DNA of 64,000 nt from Chlamydomonas sphaeroides. Lineage: Eukaryota > Chlorophyta > Chlorophyceae > Chlamydomonadales > Chlamydomonadaceae. A model generated the notes under the pieces. The model did no database searches. It was not told the origin of the DNA and saw nothing but the letters and a program-made list of their open reading frames with translations. Below are positions 47,701-58,563 of the stretch, piece after piece; position 1 is the stretch's first letter; every line of letters starts with the position of its first letter. The stretch is from NCBI GenBank assembly GCA_001662425.1, contig BDDC01000140.1:4220-68219 (forward strand), read 5' to 3'. A program made the position numbers and the translations under genes.

Positions 47701-48175
47701 GCGCACCGCTAGCTCGTTGTAGGGCGGCGGTGGCGGAGGCGGGGGCATGTACTTGTTGGGGCCGCCGCCAGGGCCGCGGCCTGGAGCAGAGGCGGGCGGC
47801 TTGAGGTCAGGCTCCCAGTCCAGATCACGCTCCACGGCACGCGTGTAGACGCTGCGAGGGATGGCAGGGAAAGTGCGAGGGAGTGAAGGGTGGCGTCAAC
47901 GTGGCAGGTGTTGGCCGCGGCGCCGTCGGCACGGGGTTGCCTGGGAGCTCGTGGGAGACTCGTGCCGGTAGCTCCGAGTCCTAAGCTCGCCACGAGCTGG
48001 AATGGTCACATGTGCTTAGAGCGGCTGCGGGAACGCGCCAGCGACACACGTACCGACGGGCGCATTGCCCTCGCCGAGCGGCGCTACGCCAGCATGGCTG
48101 CGATGGCACCCGGCTGGTGCTCGTTGAGCAGCTCGGCGCAGATGTGCCTGCGACGAGGCCGCTCCTGGCCTGCAT
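44745..48175 (-). CDS. Conserved-looking protein of unknown function, possible plastid transit peptide
   Basis: Eight predicted exons: 48175-48054, 47851-47707, 47037-46957, 46666-46583, 46409-46359, 45664-45509, 45313-45137, 44912-44745; ~327 aa with matching phases. The first ~40 residues (MQARSGLVAGTSAPSCSTST...) are Ser/Ala/Arg-rich without acidic residues, like a transit peptide. The mature part has a Pro run before YNELA, then FYFKTPAGRWVAAAEDEQG, DLYYDSGDPEIGLYA, GNLFNFYRDMDG, VGNVSDLKQFKISEIAGVQL, YVDPLTGEVRGPDQLVEG, and ends in DIDALARQVEAEERAKRR. The style is that of a soluble plant/algal plastid protein, but I cannot name the family. The N run at 45687-46098 falls in the intron between GLYA and MDTQGN; both sides are phase 0 and the text reads continuously, though a small exon could hide there. 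Confidence 0.65.
45687..46098. other. Assembly gap (412 N)
   Basis: A run of undetermined bases preceded by 13 consecutive G residues; it lies in a predicted intron of the gene at 44745-48175. Confidence 0.99.
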
Positions 48176-48770
48176 AGCTTGCACGCCGCCTTCGCTGCTG
48201 GCGTGGCTACTTTCCTAGATGTATTGTTGCTTTTGTGTACTGGTGCAATAGCAACCTCCAGGTGCCGCCGCAACCGACACAGCTGCGGAACGTGCGCTGC
48301 AGAGCTTTCGGTCGCGCGGCAGCGTATTCCAGTCCCGAGCAGACGTGATGGCTCGTCCTGCGTGTAGCTTTGCACCTGTAGCGGTGCAGTGTCGGCGTTG
48401 GTCCGGTTTGGCGAAAGTTGCTGCATGGGGGGACAATTTATTCATACGGCCCCTGTCGCGGCCTTGCCAAGGCGCCCACCCACAGACCAGGCTAATCTAC
48501 TTTCTGCTGACATCAATCGTTGCCGGCCCGCCCTGCATCGCGGGTGGCCGTGCCCGCCTCTCTCGCTACTGCGCATTCCGGCTGGCCAGGTCAACCAGTT
48601 GACCGACGCCCCCAAACGAGCCCCAACACGCAGTAGAACCCGCATTTGTCAACGTACATACGAAGGTCCTCGATTGACGGGGTGCTGCTGGTCGGCCTGC
48701 AGCATCCCCCGAGCGAAGTCGAGCGACCCAGAAGCCACTTTACGGCTGCTTGAGCGCCGAAGGTCAAGCA
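48176..48770. promoter_or_regulatory. Divergent promoter region between the unknown-function gene and the MAPKKK gene
   Basis: 595 bp between opposed start codons, less GC-rich than its neighbours. No coding signal or clear promoter motif. Confidence 0.3.
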
Positions 48771-51700
48771 ATGGGCAACTTCTGCACACGGCCCAGTACG
48801 CTTGACAGCCCGCGGGCTACAGCCAATGCTGGGCATGTCTACGTCGTCGAAGCGCACGGCTACACGCCGCGCATGCCGGCACCGCGACCAGCGCCCATAG
48901 TTCCTCCTGCAGGCGGCGCTGGCCAGGCGCAACAGGGCCAGAATACGCCGACGACCTCTACCAACACGGGCACGTCCAGCCGAGGCCCAGGCCCGGCAGC
49001 GGCGGCGTCTGCCCAGCCGCAGTACGCGGACCAGCAGCAGCCCATGATGCAGACCATGGTCTCGCCGTCTGGAGGCACCGAGGCCGTCGACCCCGGCGCC
49101 GCGCTGCGCCAGGACGGCGACGTTCTTGTGCCCGGTATGGACATGGCAGGCCTGGCGCTGCCCGTCGCGCCGGCCTTCTCATGGCAGAAGGGCCGCGCCA
49201 TTGGCCAGGGCGGCTTCGGCACCGTCTACCTGGGGCTGGTGCACGCGACGGGCCAGGAGATCGCTGTCAAGCAGGTGGCGCTGCCCGCCAACGCCTCGAC
49301 CAGCGGCAAGGTGGCGGAGCAGATCCGGTGCCTGGAGGGCGAGGTGGCGGTGCTTCGCAAGCTGCGCCACGACAACATCGTGCGCTACCTGGGCACCGAG
49401 CGCACTAGCGAGCACATCAACATCTTCCTCGAGTACGTCGCGGGCGGCTCGCTGTCCTCGAAGCTGGTGCAGTTCGGCGCGCTGCGCGAGGAGACCGTGC
49501 GCGTCTACACCAAGCAGATCCTGCGTGGCCTCGAGTACCTACACCACCAGAAGGTAGGGAAGCAGAGGAGGTGACGGGGCTCAGGTGATGGGAATGAAGG
49601 GCAGCTTGGATGGGTGCGCAGCAGTGTGGTCCTGGCAGCGGCCGACCCATGATGTGTCCGGCCCCTTCGCTACGCCCAGGTCATGCACCGCGACATTAAG
49701 GGTGCCAACATCCTGGTCGACACAAACGGCGTCGTCAAGCTGGCCGACTTCGGCGCCTCGCGCGTGCTGGAGGACCTGGCCACTATTGGCGGCGGCTCGC
49801 GCTCCATCCGCGGCACCGCCAACTGGATGGCGCCCGAGGTCATCACGCAGAAGGGCCACGGCCGCGCCGCTGACATCTGGTCACTGGGCTGCGTCGTCAT
49901 CGAGATGGTCACGGGTGCGCATGGGGACGGGCGCGCTGGGGCCCGTAGGGGTGCTTGGCAGAGGGATTGTGCGGCACCGGCGCGCCGCTAGGACAAGAGG
50001 AGTGTTGTGAGATTAGTTGTCAGCAGACTGCTTTACTCGAGCTCATGCTTCGCATCCCCGCCTCGTTCCACAGGCGTGCCCCCGTGGAACAACTTCACCG
50101 AGACATGCGCTGTCATGTACCACGTGGCCTCCACCAAGGAGCTGCCCCTCATGCCCGACTGGCTTTCGCCGCACGCCAAGGACTTCCTGATGCTCTGCTT
50201 CAACCGCGTGCCGCGCGAGCGCCCCAACGCCACGCGCCTGCTGCAGCACCCCTGGATGACCGGCGTGGCCGTGCCACGGCCCTCTGGCCCGCCGCCTGCG
50301 CTGCTGCCCATCCTGTCGATGGCGCCGCAGGCCCCGGGGCCGTCGCTGCCGCCTCAGGCCCAGCAGGCCCCGGGCGGCTACCCCATGTCGCAGCAGCCCC
50401 AGGCGCCTCACGTGGCCGGCCCTGGCCGGCCGCCGCTTCCACCGCCGACGGCGCAGCGGCCGATGCCGCCGCCGCCGGGGCTGCGCTCGCCACCGTCGCC
50501 CATCAAGGAGGAGTCAGACTCTCGCTACGGCTCGCCGGCGGCGCTCGCCGCCTCCGTCTCGACGCCCAACACCGCCCGCGCCGCCATGCTTAATGCGGCC
50601 GCCGGCGCAGCCGCGCAGCAGCAGCAGCCCGGAGGGCGGCCGGCTGTGGTGCCGCCACTGCCGCTGGACGCCATGAAGATGGGCCTGCTGCCGCAGCAGC
50701 CGGGCGGTGGCAGTTCGCAGAAGGCCATGGCCGCCGTGCCGGCGGCGCCGCCCCAGCAGCAGCCTGCGGCCGCCATGGGCTTGCACGCGCAGGGCGCTCG
50801 GCTGGACATGCCGCCTGCCCAGGTAGGCCCTGCGCCTGCCCCGGCCTCAGTCTGGCCGACACGAGGCCCCTGCATGCAGGGGCAGCACTCCCTGCTGTCG
50901 CGGCAGCACCGACCTAATGTGCCCTGTTGCCCCCTGCCGGCTGCCCTGCCGCACTTGCTGCCGCAGCCCCAGCAGTTCGAGACGCTGGTGGACCCCGAGG
51001 CTGTCCGCTTGCAGCTGGAGCGCCTGCAGCAGCAGCAGGCCGCCATGCAGGCTGCGCACCCCGCCGGCGACTTCTGCGGCTACGACTCGCTGTGCATGGG
51101 CGTGGGCATGACCATCAGCATGCCCGCGCCCGCCGAGCCTGGGCCCTGTGCTATGGCGGCGGCCGCACCGCAGCAGCAGCACACCGGCATGGGTATGGGC
51201 GGCGCGGCGCCCAGCTACGGCGGCAGCGGCGGCCGGGCCAGCACGATGACGCTGAGCGGCTTCAACCCGGTAGAGGAGCCGTCATGGATGCCGCAACAGG
51301 GTCACGAGTACCAGGTGGGTGGTAGCAAGGGGTCCATGGTTAGCATTGGGTGCGCATCGCTTTACGCACGCTGCTGCTGGAGCCGCCAAAAGTGTATGCG
51401 CGAGACCTATGTGGCGCGCCCCCTCTCGCCCCGGCTCCAACCTCGCCCGCTGCCTCGCAGGCCTTCTTCCAGCAACTCGCGGCCGTCGCCGAGAACAGCG
51501 ACCCCCAGTCACCTGAGGGCAGCGCAGGCGGCGCCGCTATGCCGCCGCCCGCTGCGCCCGCGATGCTTCCGCCCCGCGCCGGCTCCAGCGCGGGCGCCGG
51601 CACCAGCGCCGGCACCTCGAGCTCCGGCGGCGTGGACGCGGCGCCCAGCCAGCCTCAGCAGCCTGACGCGGCGCCAAAGCCCCTGGCTGCGCTGGCGGCG

Positions 51701-52430
51701 GCCGACCTGGCGCTGGGCACCCTGGGCGGCTCGCCGCGCAGCCTGGCGGGCACCGCCCGCGGCACGGCGCGCAAGGGCGTGGTGGTGCCGTCTCGGCCCG
51801 CGCTGGCCGACGTTTTCGGCCCGGGGATGGAGGTGAGGCCATGTGGCGAGGGGCGCTTGCTTAGCCGGCAGCATTTGCTTGGCTACTAGGTGCAGATGAA
51901 CCGAACCTGGTCCGCGCTTTGCTGACGGCCTCTTGATGCCCCGCAGGCCGGCGACACGACCGTGGAGCCCGACCAGCCCTCCCCAGCCACGGCTGGTGTG
52001 CACTCGCCCCGCAATGCCGACAAGCTGGCGTCTCGCACGGCGGCGCAGCGGCCGCGGGTGAGCGCCTCCCGCCGTGTGCTTGAGGTGAGCCGCTACCCTT
52101 CGATGCGCGGCATGCCCAGCGCAGCCCCTAGCTCGCTGCAGCCGAGCTCGCTGCTGCCCGTGTCCTCTCGCGCTCGTCCAACTCACCGCGTGGCCTGTCA
52201 CCTGTCCCTCACGCCACTCGTTACAGGACGCCGGCATCTTGGGCGGTGGCACGCTTGGAGCTGGCACGCTGGACCCCGCCCGCGCCAAGCTGTACAGCGA
52301 CGAGCTGGAGGCGGAGCTGATGCGCCTGCGCGCCGCGGGGCCGGCGGGACTGGAGGCTTCCATGGCGGTATCGCAGGGCGGCGGCGTGGCGGCCGGCGCT
52401 GGACTGCGCCCCAGCGTTGCAGACCTGTAG
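48771..52430 (+). CDS. MAP kinase kinase kinase (MEKK/ANP-like) with predicted N-terminal acylation
   Basis: Seven predicted exons: 48771-49553, 49680-49914, 50074-50822, 50967-51314, 51461-51832, 51947-52084, 52227-52430; ~942 aa. The kinase domain (~136-405) has the Gly-rich loop GQGGFGTVYLG, the lysine in IAVKQV, HRDIKGANILV (Asp ~266), LADFGASR (Asp ~284), GTANWMAPEV and ADIWSLGCVVIEM, and ends near LLQHPWM. GTANWMAPEV and HRDIKGANIL are typical of STE11/MEKK kinases, which phosphorylate MAP2Ks in stress, hormone or cell-cycle signalling. Unusually, the protein starts MGNFCTRPS, which fits N-myristoylation at Gly2 and palmitoylation at Cys5. Flanking regions are Pro/Ala/Gln-rich; the C-terminal end has a short helical segment (KLYSDELEAELMRLRAAG). 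The donor of exon 51947-52084 has a nearby alternative (CGG|GTGAGC). Confidence 0.9.
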
Positions 52431-53173
52431 TGCGGCGGTACCACAGGCTGAGGGCGGGGTGCTCCGTGCGCAGGGTGGTCGGGGTCATGACGAATGCTGT
52501 GCAGGGCGGTGATCGGTAGGTTGCTGGTTGAGAGCAGGCTGGGCGGAGAGTGTGTTGCGCGGGTGTGCTGTATGCCGCCTGCGGTGCGGTATGGGACACG
52601 GCGTGAAGGCACGTGAACCCCTGGGTGGACGGGCAGGCGGCTGGGCCGGATGCTGGCCGTTAGGTAGGAGGCGAGATTAGGTTGCCCTTCGGCACATTGC
52701 GATGAGCGCTTCATGATAGGTCCTCACATGATGCTTTTGACAGTGACCTGACTCAATGCCTAGTTTTCGGCGCCGGGCCGATTGGCGGTCACGGCTTCTC
52801 CACTCCCCTAGAGCCTGAATTATAGCGTACGTACATGTCTTCTACTTCTCCTCCTTTAGCGCCTCTTCTTGCTATCGAAACTAGCCTCCTAGGAGACCAA
52901 CAAAACCGTGACTAACAAGCTGTAACTCGGAGCCTTGTCTGTGAGACCCCCACTCTGTGGCGTGCTGCCACTGTCAAGCCGCCAAACACCGCTCCTGCAC
53001 GCCCGCCCCGCAAAGCATCGGCATATGTCACAGCCGCGTCTGCTTGCCACTCAGCCCACTGTGCGAGCGCATTCAATAAAATAGGGACGCTCCGTGCCGC
53101 GCCACCCACCCCTCACACGAGCCACCCACGGCCCTCTCGTCACCAGCCGCGTGTGTTGCCCATCAAGCTACTG
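52431..53173. other. Intergenic 3' flanks of two convergent genes
   Basis: No gene seen. TGTAA at 52921-52925 is a candidate polyadenylation signal for the MAPKKK gene, 490 nt past its stop. The segment 52740-53100 is relatively AT-rich. Confidence 0.45.
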
Positions 53174-55379
53174 TCAGTCGTCATTAGCGCTTGCGCCCAG
53201 CATAAGCGCCCACGCGCGCCCCCGGCTGCGGCTGCCGGCCCCGGGCGCCTGCTTCCGGCCGCCGCTCGGCGCCGCCGAGTCCAGCTCCTCGCCCGCCCGC
53301 ACCCTCGCCAGCTTGGCCTCCAGCAGCGCGCGCAGCGAGGCGCTCTGCTGCGCCGCCTCCCACTGCGCCAGGCTGCTGTCCTCTAGCAGCTCCTGCATGC
53401 GGAGCAGCAGCACAGACAAGGCGCGGGCCGGCAAGCGATGACTGCGTGCGCTGGCTGATGCAGATGCGCTTGTGCCCTCCTACCGCCCCCTCTGCCCACG
53501 CACGCTCTCCGCCGCACCTCAGCGCTGCGCGGCTCGCAGCCCGCGCCCTCGCTGCCGCTGGCTCCCATGTAGGCCATGAAGGTGGACCCCTCGCGGTCGT
53601 CCTCGAAGCTGCACTGCTCCCAGAACCCCGACGTGCCCGCGGGCGTCACGACGCCGATGTCGTACACGCTCTTGGCCTGCACCTGCTGCACCAGTAGCCG
53701 CACCAGGCGCTTGCCGATGCCGAGGCCGCGCATGGAGGGATGCACGGCCACATCGTAGCTGCGGCACAGGGGGGCAAGGGGGCCAGGAGGCCGGGGCAGG
53801 GGCAGGCGCATGGGCAGGGTTTACTTCACAGGGATAGCGGGGTCTGATCAAGAGCAGAGGGGGCCTGATGCGTCGGGCCCCCCAGGTGCAGCTCCGGCAG
53901 CCCGACTCTCCTCCCCTCTCCTGTCCTCTATTCCCCTTCACTTCGCTGCTCCCCCCCTAGAACCCGACCCACATGGTAGCCACAAGCGAGTTGTCGCCCG
54001 TGGCCCGGGCAAAGCCCACCAGGCTCTTGCGCGCCTGCGCCGCCGGGCGGCCCGCGCCGAAGGAGGCGCCCGCGAAGAAGCCCGATGTGGGCGAGCGTGA
54101 CCGCGACAAGCCGCTGCTGCTGCGGCCCACCGAGGCGGAGCGGCTACTGGGCGGCGACTGCGCCTCCATCGGGTCGGGTGGCGCGGGCCGCAGCCAGTTC
54201 CAGTCCATGTCAGGTACCCCTGGGCGGGACGGGGCACGACGCGGAAATCAGCAGGGCGCGGTTGCGGCACAGGCGCCGCCGGTTGGGGATGCGTTCTAGC
54301 AGGCGCCTTGTCGCTAGGCTGGACCTGCGGCCTGGCCGGCACCGGGCCGCAGCGCGCCTGCCGTCCGCCGGCTCCGTCCCATGCAGCCCTCCCCACCTCG
54401 CGGCGATGGCTGCCTGGAGCCCGGCGAATCGGGCCGCAGCCCCATCTCCCGCTCCCGCCGCTCGCGCTCGTGCTGCGCCGCCGTGAGCGGGCACTCCTCG
54501 TCCGCCACGGCGCCCGGCCCCGGCTGCCCCAGCAGCTCGTGGCTCAGCGGCGGCTCGCCGGAGCCCGCTACCGAGCCGCCGCACATGCTGCCGTACGTGA
54601 GATTGCCGTACACGTCCCAAGTGGTGAAGCAGGCCACGGTGGCGACGCTGCGCCGGAGGGCCACCTCCAGCTTGGACGCGTGGCGCAGGCCTGGAACGGG
54701 TGCGCATCAGCGGCAGCGTGAAAATGAATGTGAGATTGTGAGCAATCATGTCGGCTTGACGTTCCTGAAACGACTGGGGAGGCGATTGGCGCCCAGGTTG
54801 CACGAGGGCGCTTGGAAGGGAGCTGGATGGGAGAGTGCGGTCGCTGTGCAGTGGCCGCACCCGCTTGCGAGTGCCAGTAGCCGTAGTTCTGGAGGCACAG
54901 CGGCGGCCCCTCTTCAACCATGTCTGGGGAGCCACACACCGCCAGCAGCAGGCCAAGTTCGGCGCCCTGGATGTCACGCCGGTTGACGCTGCACTCGCCG
55001 GGGGACAGGGGAGGGCGTGGGATTGGAAGGGGCGGGTATTGTATTACCGGCTGGCCCATCTCCCCTGGCCCATCTCCCCTGGCCAGCCGGCATCTTTGGC
55101 ATGGCTGAGCGCGCCCAATCTGGCTGCGCTGGGCAGAGCGCGGGCCCGCACCTGTAAGACAGCGGCGGGTGAGGCTTGTTGGAGCGTTTCGTGCTCCCGC
55201 TCGTTGATGAACGCCAAGTGGATGCAACAATGATACAACGCCTTTCGCCGTGCATCGCTGAGCGCCGCGTCGCGGGGGACATGGCACAGCATTCTTGTCT
55301 CCCGCCGCTCGCCAAGCCCTGACAGCGCCGCATGCCAATCCAATGCTACAGCTGGAAATTTGGCGTACAGTAAGTGTTC
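53174..55379 (-). CDS. GNAT-family N-acetyltransferase (N-terminus uncertain)
   Basis: Predicted exons, minus strand: 55379-55152, 54993-54861, 54690-54397, 54219-53973, 53758-53518, 53392-53174; ~453 aa without a confirmed start. The acetyltransferase core spans the fourth and fifth exons: KSLVGFARATGDNSLVATIY, then DVAVHPSMRGLGIGKRLVRL, which holds the acetyl-CoA-binding R-x-x-G-x-G, and VVTPAGTSGFWEQCSFEDD. The join between 53973 and 53758 makes VATIYDVAVHP, exactly the family pattern. Upstream sequence is unusual for GNAT proteins: LGLLLAVCGSPDMVEE, CFTTWDVYGNLTYGSM and a Ser/Arg-rich linker. The C-terminus (LAQWEAAQQSASLRALLEAK) is helical and then basic. The first exon starts after an acceptor (CATAG|GAA), so an initiator exon must lie upstream of 55379; otherwise an internal ATG is used, or the gene is a fusion of two predictions. 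Substrate unknown. Confidence 0.7.
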
Positions 55380-56682
55380 CTATGAGTGCTGTCTTCTCAG
55401 CACGCGCGTAAAAGTCATGGAAGCCCGAGCGGGCTCGTGCTCTGGAAACAGTTCATTGTATGCAGATACAACGTCACAGAGTTAAGTTTTGATTGACCAG
55501 AGTTGGCTGAACCCTCAACAGCTGGGGTGTTGCTCACACCTCACAGGATAGTGCATTGCAATTGCATCGCCGCAAGCTATACACGCAGCGCAGTGTGTCA
55601 CACCTTAACGCACGCATACTTACTGGAAGGTGGTGACCAGAAGGGAGGGCCGCTTCCATCCCATCCAACAAGCCGTCAGTTCCGTCCGCCCGCTAGCAGG
55701 GCCACGATAGCCTACAGAATGATCGCGCCGCCTCGTGGACATGGCCTGGGGCTGGCGCAGCAGCGAGCGGCAGCCACCAGCCGACGTGTGTGTACAGTGG
55801 TCACGGCGCGGGCCGGTGCCAAGACACCGAGCACGAAGCGGCAGAAGGGTGCGTGCGCTTGGCGTATGTGTAGGGTGCAGGGAACGGAAGATGAGGTGCC
55901 AGCTGGCACAAGTGTACGCGGGACAGCTGGGGGACCAACGGCGGGTGTCAGCTGGGACCATCCCGTGGGCCACCGGTTGACTTCCGAGTGCAAGGCGTTC
56001 GCACGAGAACACGTATTGGCTTGGTCTTTCAGACCGAGGCGTGTTACCCTCTACCCGGACCTTATTTCAACCCTGCATGCCTCCGTCCCGCTGCAGACAA
56101 TCCCCTGACCATCGGGCTGGTCACCGCGCTCACGGAAGGCCTGCGAGTGCTGGGCGTCGGGTGAGCCACGCCGCCGGCGGGTCGGGGGCTCGGGGCACAG
56201 GCACGTCGTTGCCGAGGAGCGCACGCAGCCCCACCACCCGGCCATGCGCCCTGCTGTGCACCGGCCAGCAGCCCGCTGTCAGTCACAAACGCAGCCGCTG
56301 TGCACGCGGCGCCCTTCTGCATCTGCCGCCGCGCGGTAGGGTCGCGTCAGGCTCTTGCCGGTTGCATGCCTTGTACATGTCGACACCACCAGAAGGCGCG
56401 CGATGTCAACGCAGCACTCGAGATGCGCTATGCGACCGTCTGCCGGTTCACGGGCGCGCACAGTGGCAGGCCGCCTGCCGTGAGGTGCCCGCCGCTCGCT
56501 CGCCCGGCAAGGGCGGCGACGAGAAGCGATGGCGGCGGCGAAGCACCGGGGTCGGGCGGCGGCAGCGGCAGCGGCAGTGGCAGCCCCACCACCCGGCCAT
56601 GCGCCTTCAACTGAAGTAGCTCAAGTTGATGGGGGCGGCCGGCAGCCCTAGTTGAAGAAGTTGTCTCATAGCACTCGTCTCT
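55380..56682. other. Intergenic region with a 26-bp direct repeat
   Basis: No supportable CDS, though a missing first exon of the GNAT gene may lie near 55400-55600. An exact 26-bp direct repeat beginning GCAGCCCCACCACCCGG and ending CCATGCGCC occurs at 56225-56250 and 56580-56605. The second copy is about 78 bp before the next gene's ATG. Confidence 0.55.
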
Positions 56683-58563
56683 ATGGCCCTGACTGCACCT
56701 CTCCCCCCTACACTTCCCCAATCCCTGGCTCCCCTGCCCTGCCGCGCCTCCACCCCCGCTGCTGGGCCCAGCCGCGAACGGTACGAGGAGGTGGCGGCGC
56801 TGGCCCCGCGCAACAAGCCCCTGCGGCGGGGCGATGTCGCGGGCCTCATGCGGCGCTTGACGGTTGACTTCAAGCAGGCAGGCAGGGGGGGGCCGGGCCT
56901 GGGCCTGGGCCTGGGTTGTGGGCCTGGGCCTGGGCCTGGGCCTGGGCCTGGGCCTGGGCCTGGGCCTGGGCCTGGGCCTGGGCCTGGGCCTGGGTCGTGT
57001 ACGACCCTCTGATTGTCACCTCACTCAGCAGCCCCCGCCTCGGAAGGGCCCTGAGGGCGAGGGGCTTGGGGCTGGGTGTGAGCAGGAAAGGTCTCGCCCG
57101 TACACGCGCATGTAGTAAAACCCGAGACAGCTCGGCCCCCAGCGGAATGACCGGACTATGCCCCTGCCATGCACCTGTTGCCTCACAGGCCTACTTCGTT
57201 ACAGGTGTTCTGGACGAGTCCATCTACGAACCCGACTGCTACTTTGCCGACCCTACCATTGCCTTCAGCGGTGGGCGGCACGGGCGCCGGGGCAGGCTTT
57301 GCGCCTTAGGGGCAGGGCCAACACGCGCCACCAGGGCAGCCATGCGCGGCGTGCACGTGTCGCTCCCCTCCGCTGTCGCACCCACTACTTCCCACCCATG
57401 CGGCGCCGCTTCCCCGCAGGTGTGGCGCTGTGGAAGCGCAACTTGGCGCTGCTGGTGCCGTTCCTGGAGCAGGTGGGGCGGCAACGGTCCAACCCTAAAC
57501 CCAAAAGCCCGAAACCCTCAAGCCCAAAACCCTAAACCCTAATCCTCCAACCTGGTGCCGTGCTGCACCCCTTCCCCCTGGCGAGCAGCCCGGGGTGGCG
57601 CTCAAGGGCATGCGGCGGCTGGGGCGCGACGAGCAGGGCGCTGAGGTGGTGCGGGTGAGCGCGCCACTGCTTGCCACGGCGCGGGCGGGAGGCCGACGAG
57701 CCCCAGCTGCTGGCCTGGGCCACGTGGGCCTCGGCCGGGGCTGTCGTAGTAGCTGCATCAGTTGTACATCGAGCGGTCAGATGGAGCGGGCGCCGCCGGG
57801 TCGGCCTGGGCGGGTTGAGCCAGACTGGCTCAAGACCTACCGGTACCGCGCTGCGGGCACGTCACTGTGCGGGTCTCCACACCCGCAACAAGCTCGAGTG
57901 GCTGGGCCGTCCGCTCAGTGGCGCCCGCGGGCCGGACGCGCCCCCTGCAGGCCGAGTGGCGGCTGACCACCTACCTCCGGCTGCCCTGGCGGCCGTTGAT
58001 CGACATTGACGGAGCCACGGAGTACACACTGAACGACCAGGTGCGCCACACATTGGCGGTATGGATGCTGGCGAGCGACCGCCGCGCTGCTGCCGGCTTT
58101 TCCCTTATGCACCAGCATGGAAGTCGCCGGCTGGGCGTCGTGGGTGGGCCTGCCAGGGTGCTGCTGTGCACCCAGAGCCTCGCGATGTCAGGTTTGCTGG
58201 GTCTGTCCGTAAAGGCGCTCTGGTCAACTAACACGATGGCTCCCCCTGTTGCGTGGCCGTCCCTTACCCAGAGCAACCGCATCGAGCGCCACGTGGAGTT
58301 CTGGGCCGTGTCCGGGACGCAGGTAGGCCGATGGCCCGAGCAACCGCAGCAACAGGCCGTGATTTTTGAAGGAACTTTGTGAATGGGGTTGCACTGAGCC
58401 TGTCCGACGACCTTTTGGGGTAGCGTAGACCGTCCTGGCGATGCTTGGCGGTCAGGGCTGTGTTGCACAACTCGGACGCTGCTGTACCCCATGCTGCTGG
58501 CCTCCCATCGCCCAGGCGCTGCTCCAGATGTTTCGAGCGGGGCCGCCGCGTGGCGGGGCCTGA
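56683..58563 (+). CDS. DUF2358 / NTF2-like (SnoaL-fold) protein, probably plastid
   Basis: Seven predicted exons: 56683-56877, 57189-57270, 57420-57472, 57589-57654, 57951-58040, 58272-58322, 58516-58563; ~194 aa. An in-frame TGA lies 30 nt before the ATG. The N-terminus (MALTAPLPPTLPQSLAPLP...) may be a short transit peptide. The body follows the plant DUF2358 pattern: LMRRLTVDFKQAYFVTGVLD, YEPDCYFADPTIAF, LWKRNLALLVPFLEQ, WRLTTYLRLPWRPLIDIDG, YTLNDQ, RIERHVEFWAVS. Members have an NTF2-like alpha+beta barrel and no established reaction. The first intron uses a GC donor (AAGCAG|GCAGGC) and holds a long GGGCCT array; a telomere-like segment lies in the third intron. Confidence 0.82.
56892..56996. 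repeat. (GGGCCT)n hexanucleotide array in an intron
   Basis: About 17 GGGCCT units in total, with one TTGTG interruption near 56916-56920, within the 311-nt GC-AG intron 56878-57188 of the DUF2358 gene. Confidence 0.95.
57491..57547. repeat. Degenerate plant-type telomere-like repeat (CCCTAAA) in an intron
   Basis: Units AACCCTAAACCC, GAAACCCTC, AAAACCCTAAACCCTAATCC occur in a 57-bp stretch of the intron 57473-57588. TTTAGGG is the plant-type telomere unit. It is short and internal, so it is not a chromosome end. Confidence 0.75.

Noticed and set aside
50823..50966. Reading straight through the MAPKKK intron, which is open in one frame
   Set aside because: A good donor (CAG|GTAGGC) and acceptor (CTGCCGCAG) flank it in phase, and the intervening residues are unlike the rest of the protein.
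55503..56108. A 201-codon plus-strand ORF before the DUF2358 gene
   Set aside because: No family pattern, splice support or characteristic codon composition; it looks like intergenic sequence.
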